Origin: Magnetococcales bacterium
GTDB lineage: Bacteria > Pseudomonadota > Magnetococcia > Magnetococcales > UBA8363
DNA: 39,910 nucleotides
Assembly (NCBI GenBank): GCA_015228815.1
Contig: JADGCV010000004.1
Span: 1-39,910, forward strand
Reading direction: 5' to 3'
Both the position numbers and the translations under genes were made by a program. Below are positions 1 through 9,943 of the stretch, piece by piece (within the stretch, counting starts at the first letter, position 1; every line of letters starts with the position of its first letter). The notes below the pieces were generated by a model. The model saw nothing but the letters and a program-made list of their open reading frames with translations, was not told the DNA's origin and searched no databases.

Positions 1-59
1 AGAAACCGCTTCGGGTGAAAGGGCGCGTAAAAAACAAAGTCAAAAGCAAAATCAAAACC

Positions 60-77
60 CTGGGGGCAATCCCCCAG
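60..77. repeat. GC-rich hairpin downstream of the chemotaxis receptor gene
   Basis: A 7-bp stem (CTGGGGG, CCCCCAG) encloses a CAAT loop. T-rich sequence follows on both strands, so it could end transcription of the leftward receptor gene. The style matches the REP-like palindromes near 25.6 and 27.6 kb. Whether it is a terminator or a dispersed repeat cannot be decided here. Confidence 0.5.
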
Positions 78-145
78 ACCCCTTTTTTCTTTCAATAATT
101 CCGAATCCAGAGAGGGATCTGAATCGGGGGATCATGGTTCCGTGT

Positions 146-2203
146 TCAGAAGGTTTCGAACTCCTCATCGACGGCAGGTTTGGCACTGATCTTTGGAACG
201 GTCGGGTGGGCCAGGGACTTGGAGGTGTTTTTCCGGGGGGAAGGTGAAAGATGGGCCACTTGCGTTTTCATCGGCGTTTTCTTGTGCGGGGCGTCAACCT
301 TGCGGCCAATGTTGAAGAAGGAGATCGATTGACTCACCAGTTCCGCCTGTGAACTCAATTCTTCCGCAGTCGCAGCCATTTCTTCGGCGGCTCCGGCGTT
401 TTGTTGGATCACCTGGTCGAGTTGCTGGATGGCCTGATTGATCTGCGACGCCCCCTGGTTTTGTTCCTGACTCGATGCGGCAATCTCCTGAATGAGTTCC
501 GCAGTCTTCTGAATGTCGGGAACGAGCGTGTTGATGATTCCGCCCGCCTTTTCGGCAACCGATACACTGGAGGTCGATAGCTGACTGATTTCCCCCGCGG
601 CAATCTGACTGCGCTCCGCAAGCTTTCGGACTTCTGCCGCCACGACGGCAAATCCCTTTCCATGTTCCCCGGCACGGGCCGCCTCGATGGCGGCATTGAG
701 GGCCAACAGGTTGGTCTGACGGGCAATTTCCTCGATAATGCCAATCTTCCCGGCAATGTCGCGCATCGCGTGGACCGCCTGGTTGACCGCAGCGCCCCCT
801 TCGGCAGCGTCACGGGCCGCCTTCTGGGCAATGGTCTGGGTTGTATTGGCGTTGTCGGAATTCTGCTGAATGTTCGAGGTCATCTGTTCCATGGCCGAGG
901 ATGTCTCCTCGATGGAGGCGGCCTGTTCGGTAGCCCCCTGGGACAGGTTTTGCGCCGCATCGGAAATTTCATTGCTGCCAGTGGTCACCTGACTGGCGGC
1001 AACCGCAACCTCTCCAATCACCGATTTCAACTTTTCCATCATTTCCAGGAGCGCTTTTGCCAGAATACCCACCTCATCCTTCTGGTTGACCGCGATGGTG
1101 GCGGTCAGATCGCCACGCGCCACTTCGGTGGCAAAATTTACCCCCTGAATCAATGGAGTGGCAATGCTGTTGGCTATGAACAGAGCAATCAGACCGACAA
1201 TGATGGCAATGATCACACCGGCACCAACGATCGTCATGATCAAAGTCACGATCGGCTTTCGCACCTCGGCCAGGTCGATTTCCGCCAGAATGGCCCAGGT
1301 GGCATCACCTACCTTCAATGGCGAAAAACTCGAAAGGACCGGGTTGCCATTGTAGTCGATGATCACCTTGGAGGAATCCTTCCCGGACAGTGCGTCCCGG
1401 GCCCCCTCGGTATCCACCCCGTTCCTTTCGATGGTGCCGGCAAACGAGGCCTTGACCGAATGCCCCTGCTTGTCAAGAAAAGAATCGGAACGCATCCGTT
1501 TATCGGAACCGACAAGATAGCTTTCCCCGGTTTGCCCCATCCCGTCCCGTTGCTGCATGACGGCGTTGATCGATTCCAACGACAGTTGCAGGCCAATGGC
1601 GCCAATCACCTTCTCCCCCTGCTTGACCGGAGTGACCAGAAATCCTGCCGGATCACCATTGGAGGGGGCATAGGGTTGGAAATCACCAAAACCGGTCGCC
1701 CCTGTTTTCATCGCCTTGGCAAAGGCCTTTCCCAGACTGCTGTCGCTCAATCCACCCGTCGTCAGATTCTGTCCCAGATCCTTTTCCCTGGCGTAGGTAT
1801 AAACGATGTCTCCCGCAGTCGAGATCAGAAAAAGATCATAATAGGCATATTCCTTGGTGAACCGGTTCAACCATCCGGTTTCGGCTTCCACTTCCCGGGT
1901 CCAAAGCGGACCTCCCGTCTTTTTCCCCTCGTCTCCAAAGGCCTTCTCCAGATTGATGATCGCCCGTGTCGCATCTCCCGAGGCAGCCAGAACACTGATG
2001 TCCCCGAACCGTTCGAACATGTATTTTTCGATCTGTCCTTTTTTGATGGCCCGGACAGCGTTGAGTTGGTTAAACGCACTGGTCATCAATTCCTGGTCCG
2101 CCATCGTGGCGGCAAACCATCCCACGGTAGCCAGAGGGATCAAACCAACAAGCAGCAACAGGCCAATCAATTTGGGCCTCATCTTGATGTCCGCGAGTCT
2201 CAT
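146..2203 (-). CDS. Methyl-accepting chemotaxis protein
   Basis: Transmembrane chemoreceptor of 685 residues that senses an extracytoplasmic ligand and controls CheA/CheW. A first membrane segment lies at about residues 10-34 and is followed by a large periplasmic part that looks like a double Cache domain. A second membrane segment is at about 318-345, then HAMP and a long coiled-coil signalling domain. The signalling tip contains [18 protein letters not shown] near residues 515-532, the hallmark of the MCP family. The start is placed at Met 2203 because AAGGAG lies about 10 nt upstream; an in-frame ATG at 2254 has no ribosome site. No CheR-docking pentapeptide is seen at the C-terminus. The gene stands alone, separated by about 250 bp from dapF. 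Ligand unknown. Confidence 0.95.
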   Translation of the reverse strand: MRLADIKMRPKLIGLLLLVGLIPLATVGWFAATMADQELMTSAFNQLNAVRAIKKGQIEKYMFERFGDISVLAASGDATRAIINLEKAFGDEGKKTGGPLWTREVEAETGWLNRFTKEYAYYDLFLISTAGDIVYTYAREKDLGQNLTTGGLSDSSLGKAFAKAMKTGATGFGDFQPYAPSNGDPAGFLVTPVKQGEKVIGAIGLQLSLESINAVMQQRDGMGQTGESYLVGSDKRMRSDSFLDKQGHSVKASFAGTIERNGVDTEGARDALSGKDSSKVIIDYNGNPVLSSFSPLKVGDATWAILAEIDLAEVRKPIVTLIMTIVGAGVIIAIIVGLIALFIANSIATPLIQGVNFATEVARGDLTATIAVNQKDEVGILAKALLEMMEKLKSVIGEVAVAASQVTTGSNEISDAAQNLSQGATEQAASIEETSSAMEQMTSNIQQNSDNANTTQTIAQKAARDAAEGGAAVNQAVHAMRDIAGKIGIIEEIARQTNLLALNAAIEAARAGEHGKGFAVVAAEVRKLAERSQIAAGEISQLSTSSVSVAEKAGGIINTLVPDIQKTAELIQEIAASSQEQNQGASQINQAIQQLDQVIQQNAGAAEEMAATAEELSSQAELVSQSISFFNIGRKVDAPHKKTPMKTQVAHLSPSPRKNTSKSLAHPTVPKISAKPAVDEEFETF

Positions 2204-2452
2204 GGATGATCTTCTCCTTTTCGTGAATGAATCGGACCGGGTCAACTGAAGCATTTTAAATTTCTATGCCATGAATTCACAGTGGACCGCAAGCAGAAAA
2301 ATTCTATGATGCCGTTCAAACAACGGCAACAATAAATTTCTATTTTATTAACAATTAATAATAGTATTAAATGAGTGGCAATATAAACGATATATTAGTG
2401 TACATTTAAAAGACGCCCTTTTCCTTCAGGAATATGCGAATGAATCGATGGA
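2204..2452. other. AT-rich intergenic region upstream of the receptor gene
   Basis: The interval is much more AT-rich than its surroundings and holds no gene. It contains a small hairpin at 2311-2327 (GCCGTT, 5-nt loop, AACGGC). It must carry the receptor promoter, but no convincing sigma-28 or sigma-70 box could be assigned. No clear terminator for the upstream dapF-like gene is visible. Confidence 0.5.
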
Positions 2453-3502
2453 TTACAGCGATCCACGAGCCTGAACCAGGCTTTCCAGGGGTGTGCCGTT
2501 GAGCATGGAGACATCGAAAAGGCTTTTTTTGGCCAAGGTTTCATAGGCCTGGGCTTCGATGGGGAAGGTTTCCGTTATTTCCATGGGACCATCGGCGGAA
2601 AAGGTAACGGTATCTTCGTTCAGGACGATCCGGGTCCGTGCCCGATAGACGTGGGTGGCGTTGCCGGTCAGGCGGGCGGTAATGTGTTGTCCATCGACTT
2701 CGGGATGAACCCAGGCGATGCCGCCGGCGGTATGAACCTGGATGTCGGCGTGGTTGGTGACATTGCCGTTCAACACCTGGGCGACGACCGAGGCAGTCAT
2801 GCCGGTACCGCAGGAAAGGGTTGGTCCGGCGCCGCGTTCATGGGTTTGGACAAGGATTGTCTGGCGGTCGAGTACCTCGACAAAACTGATATTGGCGCGA
2901 TTGGCGAACATGGGATGGTGTTCGAGGGCGGGACCGAGACGGTTGAGGTCGATTTCCTTCAATTTCTTGACGGTGACGATCAGGTGGGGATTGCCGATGG
3001 AAAGGACGGTCCCGGTCAGGGTTGTTCCGTCCACTTCAAGTTTCTGGCCGATGAAGGGGGTGGTGGAACGATTGGACAGAATGTGTTGCGGATTGGTTGC
3101 GACGTGACCGGCATGGATGCGCACAAAAGAGAGCCGATGTTCCTCGGAAAAGAAATTATATGTTTCGAAGCGTCCACCACGGGTGATGAATACGAGGGGG
3201 GAGCGTCCCTTGTAGTAGCTTTCGTAGGCGACCCGCGAGGCACAGCGCAGTCCGTTGCCGCTCATTTCCGCTTCGGAGCCGTCGGGGTTGAAAAACTGCA
3301 TGCGGGGATGGGTTTCGTCATGGATGGAGACGAAAATGGCGCCATCGGCGCCGATACCGCCGGCGCAACGCTCCGATACCAGACGGGAAAAACGGGCCTT
3401 GAAGGGGTCGGAGACCTGGAGTGAACGGGTTTCATCAACGACGATAAACGCATTGCCCGCGCCGTGACACTTGGTGAATTCCACTTGAATCGAGTCAGAC
3501 AT
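2453..3502 (-). CDS. dapF: Diaminopimelate epimerase family protein (DapF-like)
   Basis: DapF converts LL- to meso-diaminopimelate in lysine and peptidoglycan synthesis, using two cysteines as acid and base. This 349-residue protein has the family pattern GAGNAF near residue 14, FNPDGSEAEM near 71 and the second catalytic Cys231 in SCGTGM. At the first catalytic position, normally Cys in MCGNG, it has Ser81 (MSGNGLRC). It also carries about 55 extra residues after the usual end near residue 294; the family is usually about 275 long. The start at 3502 follows a GGGAG site; a longer reading frame upstream overlaps the neighbouring membrane protein gene and is rejected. It is the last gene of the leftward cluster. 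It may be a true epimerase or a related racemase. Confidence 0.82.
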   Translation of the reverse strand: MSDSIQVEFTKCHGAGNAFIVVDETRSLQVSDPFKARFSRLVSERCAGGIGADGAIFVSIHDETHPRMQFFNPDGSEAEMSGNGLRCASRVAYESYYKGRSPLVFITRGGRFETYNFFSEEHRLSFVRIHAGHVATNPQHILSNRSTTPFIGQKLEVDGTTLTGTVLSIGNPHLIVTVKKLKEIDLNRLGPALEHHPMFANRANISFVEVLDRQTILVQTHERGAGPTLSCGTGMTASVVAQVLNGNVTNHADIQVHTAGGIAWVHPEVDGQHITARLTGNATHVYRARTRIVLNEDTVTFSADGPMEITETFPIEAQAYETLAKKSLFDVSMLNGTPLESLVQARGSL

Positions 3503-3545
3503 GACAACTCCCGCATAGGTGTTGAAAAAGGATGCCCGCGGCCTG

Positions 3546-4607
3546 TCAGGTGGAAGGGAGGGCGGTTGATTGCAAGGTTTCCCTGATGTCGCGACGATAG
3601 ACCAGATAAAAAAACAGGCCAGGAAGCAACGCCAGGGAGGAAAGAATACGGAACACCAGAAAGATGGTACCATATCCGGTCGCGGAAGGGATGGTTTCCA
3701 GAAGACGGGCGATCTGGTCGAAGCTCCCTTCGCCCACTCCAAGCCCGCCGGGGGTGATCGGCAGGGCGTTGGCGGCGGTGGACCAGAGGGTGGCCAGGAC
3801 ATAGTCGCCATGGGTCAAAGCGCCGATACCACTGGAGGCAACAATGGCCAGAATGCAGGCGATGGTCAGGATGTGGTTGAAAAGGGCCAGGAAAAGCACC
3901 ATGGCCATGGATCCGGGGGTTTTCTTGTAAAGATCGACGGCATGGACCAGGCGGTCGAGGGTCCAGCGTACCTGTTGCGACCGGGAGTGCGTCAAAATCC
4001 ATTGCCCCCAGGAGGTGTGACTGAAATGCATGAATAAAAACAAAGCCAACGGCATGCCAAGGCTGATCCCGGCAGCACTGACGGTCAGGACAAGCAATGG
4101 GACATGTTGGACAATGGCGTCGCGGTTGAACAGGGAAAAGACGAGACAGAGCAGAAACAGGGCGTAAATTCCGATCAAGCGGTCGAAAAAAATCGACCAC
4201 GTCGCCGCGGTTCGCTGGTCAGGCGCTTCCCGCGCGACATAGGCGGTTCGCAGGGCATCCGAGGTCAAGAATCCCCCCGGAAGAAACATCGAGAAAAAAA
4301 CCGTGATGAACAGAATCTGTATCGACTTGATCGCCGACACATGGATTCCCTGGCAGGCCAGCAATAAAAACCAGCGCAGACCCGATAATACCAGCGCCAG
4401 AAGGACGATGGCCACGACCTGCAGGATGACCAGGGGATGGGTGATCAATTGTTCCAGGGTTGAAAAGTCGATCACCTCGCCATGGAACAGAATGGCAATC
4501 AGTCCCGCGGCGATGATCAGTCGGGTGGCCGGTTTCATCGACAGCTCGGCAGCCCGGCGCACAAACGTCGCGGCATTGGAAAAAGAACGAAGTGATTGGG
4601 TATCCAT
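3546..4607 (-). CDS. UPF0104/YbhN family flippase-like membrane protein
   Basis: Integral membrane protein of 353 residues with about eight hydrophobic segments. The signature NALPITPGGLGVGEGSF near residue 275 and an FFSMFLPGGFLTSDALR segment near 108 are typical of the lysylphosphatidylglycerol synthase transmembrane / AglD-like flippase family. Members are thought to move lipids or lipid-linked sugars, but no substrate can be read from the sequence. The gene begins 4 nt after the HlyD stop codon and ends 43 nt before the dapF-like start, so it is probably co-transcribed with both. Confidence 0.85.
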   Translation of the reverse strand: MDTQSLRSFSNAATFVRRAAELSMKPATRLIIAAGLIAILFHGEVIDFSTLEQLITHPLVILQVVAIVLLALVLSGLRWFLLLACQGIHVSAIKSIQILFITVFFSMFLPGGFLTSDALRTAYVAREAPDQRTAATWSIFFDRLIGIYALFLLCLVFSLFNRDAIVQHVPLLVLTVSAAGISLGMPLALFLFMHFSHTSWGQWILTHSRSQQVRWTLDRLVHAVDLYKKTPGSMAMVLFLALFNHILTIACILAIVASSGIGALTHGDYVLATLWSTAANALPITPGGLGVGEGSFDQIARLLETIPSATGYGTIFLVFRILSSLALLPGLFFYLVYRRDIRETLQSTALPST

Positions 4608-4611
4608 GGTT

Positions 4612-5937
4612 TTAGCGTTCCCGCAATGCCCGATAACGGGCGCGCCAGATCGGCTTGAGGAGATAGTCCAGAACCGTTTTCTTGCCGGTCAAAAGTTCCA
4701 CCGAAGCGGTCATCCCCGGAATGATCGGCAATTTTTCGCCAAACCGGACAAATCCGTTTTCGGTGGTGCGCATTTGAATCCGATAGCGTCCCACCCCTTT
4801 TTCCTTGTCTTCGATCGTGTCGGCACTCAACGAGACAAGCGTGGCGTCCAGAGTACCATAAATCGACCGGTCATAGGCGGTGATCGTGACCGAACCGGCA
4901 AGCCCCGGGCGAAGAAAGGCGACATCCTTCGGATTGACCCAGGCCTCGATGATCAGGGAATCCTCGATGGGCGTGATTTCCAGGATGGTTTCTCCGGGGT
5001 GGATGATGCCCCCCCTGGTGTTGAGAAACAGCCGTTTGACGATTCCGTCCATGGGGGCGGTCACTTCGGTGCGGCGGATGCGGTCCGCGTCGGAGGCGGC
5101 GACCTCCTGAAAATTTTCCAACCGCGCCTGACGTTGATCGATTCCACCAAGCGTTTCGCGGACAAAAGCGATTTTGGCCTTGTTGATCCGGTCCTCCGCT
5201 TCCACCATCGCCGACCGGGCGCGGGGAATCGATTGTTCGGTGATGGCCAGGTCGCTTTGTTTTTCCGAGAGCAACCGCTCCAGTTGCAACAGTTCCGTCG
5301 GCGAGACGGCCCCATCCTTCAACAGGGGCTGTTTCAACGACAGCTCCTTGGACAACAGGCGGACCGAGTTTTTCAGACCATCCCGCCGGGTCTGAAGTTC
5401 GCCAAGTTCCTGCCCTTTTTGTGTGGCCTGAAGTTTGAGGATGGAAATGTCACGGTCCAATTCCTGTTTCCGGGTTTCGAAAAGGGCCTTCTGGTTGGCG
5501 ACCAGGATGGGATTTTCCTCGATCATCTCCTTGGGAAACTGCGGCACCTTGTTGTCCACTTCCGCCTTCATGCGGATGATTTCCGCCTGCAACATCAAAT
5601 ATTCGCCACGGTTTTTCTTCAGGTTGGCCTCGTGGATGGTGCTGTCGATGCGCAGCAGCACCTGATCCTTCTTGACCGGATCTCCTTCTTCCACCAACAA
5701 TTCGGCGAGAATGCCCCCTTCCAGGTTTTGGACCTTCTGGGTTTTCTGGGAGGGAACGACCTGTCCGTCGGCATGGGTGACTTCATCGATTTGCGCATGG
5801 TGGGCCCAGAACAAAAATGACAGGATCAGGGCAACGACACTCAAAAGAAGCATGGAAGCCATCGGACGGCGGGTCCGATGTTGCGCCGCCTCGGAGCCTG
5901 ATACGAGTGTGACGTCCAGACGTTGCCGGCGTTTCAT
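4612..5937 (-). CDS. Type I secretion periplasmic adaptor, HlyD/LapC family
   Basis: Membrane fusion protein of 441 residues that links an inner-membrane ABC exporter to a TolC-type outer membrane channel. It has a cytoplasmic N-terminus, one membrane segment at about 27-45, a lipoyl/biotinyl-like half (GQVVPSQKTQKVQNLEGG near 58), a long alpha-hairpin region, and a second lipoyl half with the HlyD-type C-terminal beta domain. The start at 5937 overlaps the stop of the ABC gene as ATGA, indicating translational coupling. A longer frame reaching 6228 lies inside the ABC gene and is rejected. No outer membrane partner or secreted substrate is encoded in the window. Confidence 0.93.
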   Translation of the reverse strand: MKRRQRLDVTLVSGSEAAQHRTRRPMASMLLLSVVALILSFLFWAHHAQIDEVTHADGQVVPSQKTQKVQNLEGGILAELLVEEGDPVKKDQVLLRIDSTIHEANLKKNRGEYLMLQAEIIRMKAEVDNKVPQFPKEMIEENPILVANQKALFETRKQELDRDISILKLQATQKGQELGELQTRRDGLKNSVRLLSKELSLKQPLLKDGAVSPTELLQLERLLSEKQSDLAITEQSIPRARSAMVEAEDRINKAKIAFVRETLGGIDQRQARLENFQEVAASDADRIRRTEVTAPMDGIVKRLFLNTRGGIIHPGETILEITPIEDSLIIEAWVNPKDVAFLRPGLAGSVTITAYDRSIYGTLDATLVSLSADTIEDKEKGVGRYRIQMRTTENGFVRFGEKLPIIPGMTASVELLTGKKTVLDYLLKPIWRARYRALRER

Positions 5938-8099
5938 GGCGCCGTGACCTTTTCGGGAACAGGGGGGGGAGATGTTTTTTTCTGGGTCAGTACCTCCATG
6001 GTCGGACCATCGGCGATGATGGCCCCTTTTTCGAGGATGATCAGTCGATCCAATTGTTGCAGGACCCGGGGACTCTGCGAAACAATGATGATGGTCCGTT
6101 CCTTGTGGTGGTGGAGAATGTTCTGGATGGCACGGTTTTCGACGACGACGCTCATGGCGGAGGTCGGTTCGTCGAGGAGGATCACGACCCGGTTGGGATC
6201 GAGCAGGGTTCTGGCCAGGCAGAGACACTGACGTTCACCCCGGGACAATCCCTGGCCCTGGGTGCCGACGGGACGGTCCAGTCCCATGGGGTTGGCGGCG
6301 ACGATCGGGGCGGCCTCCACCTGTTGCAGCACTTCCATGATCCCCTCGTCGGACGCCTCGGGCCATCCCAGGAGCATGTTGTCGCGCAGGGTCCCGGAAA
6401 ACATGATGTTATCCTGGTCCATGTACCCGATCTGGCTGCGAATCTCGGCGGGATGTACCTGTTGGCTGTCGGTTCCATCGAGACGGATCGATCCTGCCGC
6501 CACGGGATGATATCCCATGATCAGTTTGAGCAGCGTCGTCTTGCCCGCCCCGGAGGATCCGGTGATGCCCACCTTTTCTCCGGCATGGATGGCGAGCGAC
6601 AGGCTTGAAAACACTGGATCGCTCTGTCCGGGGTAGCGGAAGAAGCAGTTTTTCAGTTCGATGGATCCCTGAAAGTCGGGTTTGTGCAACATGTTCCGCT
6701 CCGGGGCACGTTCCTCGGCCAGGGACATCAGTTGATTGAGCGAATGCAAGGCGGTCCGGGCGGTATGCCAGCGGGTCAGAATGCCGGTGATCTGCAACAG
6801 CGGTTGGATGATCCGTCCATTCAACAGCGAACAGGCCATCATGCCGCCGATGCTGAGTTCCCCGATCATGATCCGATGGACCCCGATCATGATGACCCCG
6901 ATGTAGGACAACTGGCCGACAACCCCCGCCAGGGAAAGAATGAACTGGGACCATAACCGTTCGCGTCCGCTTGTCATCGACATGCGATCGACGAGCAGCT
7001 CCCAGCGCCGTTGCATCCAGCCTTCCATGTTGAGAAACTTGATGGTTTCCAGTTGTCCCAGAGCCTCGACCAGAAACCCCTGTTTTTCGGAGGTATCCTC
7101 GTAATAGGTCCGTACCGCCTTGAGCAGGGGACCCTGGAAAAACAGCCCCAGAAGAATGACCATGACGGCCCCTCCCAAGGGGACCATCGCCATGGTGACG
7201 CCACCAAGATAGGCGATCAGGATGATGAACAGCAGCGAAAAGGGGAGATCGACAAAGGCCACCAGGCTTGCCGAGGAAAAAAAATCACGGAGAAATTCGA
7301 AGGAGCGGATCCGATTGGCCATGGCCCCCGGGGCGACCGTCGCCTGCCCTGGAATCAACGAGAGGATCTTCTCGAAGATGCGGTTGGACAAGAGCGTGTC
7401 CAGATTCCGCCCCATGGCGTCGATGAAGTAGGTGCGCAATTCCTTGAGGATGAAATCGAAACCAATGGCCAACGAAACGCCGATCGCCAGAACCCAAAGG
7501 GTTTCGACCGCCTCGTTGGGAACCACCCGGTCGTAGACGTTCATGACGAACAGCGGGACTGCCAGCGCCAAAAGATTGATCACCACCGAGGCGATGACCA
7601 CCTGGAAAATATCGTACCAGGAGCGGATGATTTCCTTCCAGAACCATCCCTGGGTTGAACTCTTGCGGCTGCCGTCCGGTGGTGAAAACCGCGTCTGGTA
7701 GGAGGGCCTGACAAAAAGCGCTTCGCCACGATAGATTTTCTTGAGCTGGCTTGCGTCCAGATTGACGATGCCCATGCCTGTTTCCGGGAACAGGACCGCC
7801 GCATGGTCGGGATGGGGCCGTTCGACCAGGATGCAGGCGGTATCGTTGTCGAGCAACAACACACAGGGAAGCATCAGTGGCGAAATGTCGTCGAGTTCTT
7901 TCTTCAGGAATCTGCCCGCCATTCCCACCCGTTGCGCCGCCTTCAGAAACAGGGGCGGTGTCAGTCGATGCGCGTCAAGGGGCAATCCCGCCCGGAGAAC
8001 GACGGGACTGACGGGCCGGTTGAAAAGTTGCGTCAAAAGGCTCAGACAAGCCAGAAGGGGGTCGGGAAGATCCCTGGGACGAGGGGGGTGTCCGGCCAT
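5934..8099 (-). CDS. Type I secretion ABC transporter, LapB-like, with divergent ATPase motifs
   Basis: Exporter of 721 residues with three parts: a cysteine-less C39-peptidase-like domain (about 1-130), a six-helix membrane domain (about 155-450) and a nucleotide-binding domain (about 480-715). This is the LapB/TIGR03375-type layout used for large adhesins. Walker A (GSSGAGKTTLL) and Walker B (VVILLDEPTS) are intact. The signature loop reads LSRGERQ instead of LSGGQRQ, the D-loop is SAMS instead of SALD, and the switch histidine is replaced (IIIVSQSP where THR is usual, near residue 673). The start overlaps the PilZ gene stop as TGATG. Export function is likely by context; the altered motifs leave catalytic competence open. 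Confidence 0.9.
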   Translation of the reverse strand: MAGHPPRPRDLPDPLLACLSLLTQLFNRPVSPVVLRAGLPLDAHRLTPPLFLKAAQRVGMAGRFLKKELDDISPLMLPCVLLLDNDTACILVERPHPDHAAVLFPETGMGIVNLDASQLKKIYRGEALFVRPSYQTRFSPPDGSRKSSTQGWFWKEIIRSWYDIFQVVIASVVINLLALAVPLFVMNVYDRVVPNEAVETLWVLAIGVSLAIGFDFILKELRTYFIDAMGRNLDTLLSNRIFEKILSLIPGQATVAPGAMANRIRSFEFLRDFFSSASLVAFVDLPFSLLFIILIAYLGGVTMAMVPLGGAVMVILLGLFFQGPLLKAVRTYYEDTSEKQGFLVEALGQLETIKFLNMEGWMQRRWELLVDRMSMTSGRERLWSQFILSLAGVVGQLSYIGVIMIGVHRIMIGELSIGGMMACSLLNGRIIQPLLQITGILTRWHTARTALHSLNQLMSLAEERAPERNMLHKPDFQGSIELKNCFFRYPGQSDPVFSSLSLAIHAGEKVGITGSSGAGKTTLLKLIMGYHPVAAGSIRLDGTDSQQVHPAEIRSQIGYMDQDNIMFSGTLRDNMLLGWPEASDEGIMEVLQQVEAAPIVAANPMGLDRPVGTQGQGLSRGERQCLCLARTLLDPNRVVILLDEPTSAMSVVVENRAIQNILHHHKERTIIIVSQSPRVLQQLDRLIILEKGAIIADGPTMEVLTQKKTSPPPVPEKVTAP

Positions 8100-9925
8100 C
8101 AGAAGTCTTCTTCGTCCACTTCTTTCATGGCCGCGCGGTCGGCAAGGATTTCCCTCTGCCGCCGGGCGATGTGCTGGTAGATCATCTTTTCGAATTCAGC
8201 CGGTTTCGGATCGATGTGGGTGGCAACCTTGAGTCTGTTGTCCACCGGTCCGTTGACGAACACGACCCTGCCGTAGGTCGTCACCGGCACGAACCGGTCG
8301 CCGCCGATGCTGAGAAAAATACGCATTTCCAGAAGATCACCCTTCTTGACCCACATTCTCCGGGTCCGGAATGCCAGGCCCGTGGCGCTCAGATTGACCG
8401 TATAGAGATCCTTGCCGTCGGGAGATTTGCCGACGGGACGGTCATGCTGACTGAGGTCGATGCTCTTGATCGTCTCCAGGTAGGTGTTCATCCTGGCGGC
8501 CAGGGGTGGAGACGATTCCCCGATCTTCTGAAGAATCTTGGGCAGTTGCCGTTCAATGTCGTTGATGCCATCGAGCGCTTTTTTCAATGGATTGACATCG
8601 GTGATCGGATTGGACTGATCGCGAATCTGCTGCAATTCCATGAGATCACGAAAAAGAGACAACGCCTGATTGCTCGATTGACCAAGAGCGCCGCTCTGTT
8701 GAGAAAGATCCCTGGCAATGGAGGTGAACAACTCGGTCATCGCCTGATAATAAGACTCCTCGTTTTCCGACGTGGCCCGGAGAAAAAGCCAGGAAAGACG
8801 TTCGCGATGCCAATCGACATGCTTTCTTGCCTTGGAATGTTTGCGTTTCAGAAAATCCTGAATGGCGCCAAGGTCGGCGAGAATCTTTTGCTGATTGCGA
8901 ATGATGCCACGCAGACCAAAAGCCTTGTCACGGTGGAAATGGGTCATCGCTTCGGCGAACGCGGTATCGGAGACATGACACCAGACGAAGGGGATCCGGT
9001 CATTGATGCGGAAATCCCGACGCTGATCCGCTCGTGGCTGGGCGGCGATGAAGGGATCGTCTCCCTTTCTGATGACGGCGTCCTCGACGGTGGCCTGAGA
9101 CAGTTTCATCCCTTCCTGCAACATGCGATCGTATTTGTCGGCGGACTTGGGTGCGGGCGGGGGCAGTTTGGCCGCCGGGGCCGGCTTGGGTTCCGGACTT
9201 TTTCTGACGGACGTGTTTTTCGTCACGGCTGGAGCGGGTTCGGGTGTGGGACGCACGGGAGGACGCACGGGAGGAATGGGAGAAGATATTTTCTCGGAAG
9301 GAGCCGGTGTGGGAATGATTTCCCGTCTGGCGGGAGGTTTTTCGATGATCCTTGGTTTCGCCGATGGCTCCGGCAAAAGCGCCGTCTTGAGACCGCCAAC
9401 CACCATTTCAAAACGGAATTCGACCCTCTGGCCACGATTCGACCAGTCCTGACGCATGCGGACCACCCGTCCAAAGCCGTGGAACGACCAGGGAAGCGCC
9501 GGACCCGCCAGAAACATGAGTTCCAGAATATCGTTCTCGGCGAAGGGGGGATCCTTGATCCAGGCAACGACGCCGCGTCCTTCGGGGTCGAGCATGACCG
9601 GTACCCGCGGGATGACGACTTCCGGGGGAAAAACGGTTTCGAGAAGAAAGGCGAATTTGCGATCAATGGCCTCCAGGGCCGCGACCCGGTCGGCTCCCTT
9701 GCTGCCTCTTCCGGATATGGCTGTGCTTCCTCTTGGTTTTTTGGCCAGAAGTTCGACGATGTCGGGGGCGAACTCGGGGCGTGCCCGGGGAATGGGGGCC
9801 CCTTTTTTGTGACATCCCCGGATTCGCGCCAGATAGGTCGGGGTGATCCGGCGGAACCAGAACGTCACCGGTTCGGATTGGTTTTCGAAGGTCTTTTTTT
9901 CAGCCATGACCGCGGTTCCGTTCAT
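8099..9925 (-). CDS. Large PilZ-domain protein with two PilZ-like regions
   Basis: Cytoplasmic protein of about 608 residues. The C-terminal PilZ, a c-di-GMP binding fold, has its two motifs far apart: RRDFR near residue 300 and NLSATG near 512, with about 210 mostly helical residues between. An N-terminal stretch (about 90-165) resembles another PilZ barrel with a degenerate second motif (DPEGRG). A Pro/Lys/Ala-rich linker joins the halves. It lies between a smaller PilZ gene and the secretion ABC gene, whose start overlaps its stop. A role in coupling c-di-GMP to motility or secretion is inferred from position. An internal Met at 9907 is an equally good start; neither has a strong ribosome site. 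Confidence 0.8.
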   Translation of the reverse strand: MNGTAVMAEKKTFENQSEPVTFWFRRITPTYLARIRGCHKKGAPIPRARPEFAPDIVELLAKKPRGSTAISGRGSKGADRVAALEAIDRKFAFLLETVFPPEVVIPRVPVMLDPEGRGVVAWIKDPPFAENDILELMFLAGPALPWSFHGFGRVVRMRQDWSNRGQRVEFRFEMVVGGLKTALLPEPSAKPRIIEKPPARREIIPTPAPSEKISSPIPPVRPPVRPTPEPAPAVTKNTSVRKSPEPKPAPAAKLPPPAPKSADKYDRMLQEGMKLSQATVEDAVIRKGDDPFIAAQPRADQRRDFRINDRIPFVWCHVSDTAFAEAMTHFHRDKAFGLRGIIRNQQKILADLGAIQDFLKRKHSKARKHVDWHRERLSWLFLRATSENEESYYQAMTELFTSIARDLSQQSGALGQSSNQALSLFRDLMELQQIRDQSNPITDVNPLKKALDGINDIERQLPKILQKIGESSPPLAARMNTYLETIKSIDLSQHDRPVGKSPDGKDLYTVNLSATGLAFRTRRMWVKKGDLLEMRIFLSIGGDRFVPVTTYGRVVFVNGPVDNRLKVATHIDPKPAEFEKMIYQHIARRQREILADRAAMKEVDEEDF

Positions 9926-9943
9926 CGAATCGGTGAAAGGTCC

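Noticed and set aside
662-2209. 515-codon open frame opposite the chemotaxis receptor
   Set aside because: It is antisense to a clear MCP gene, has no family features and reflects GC-biased codon positions.
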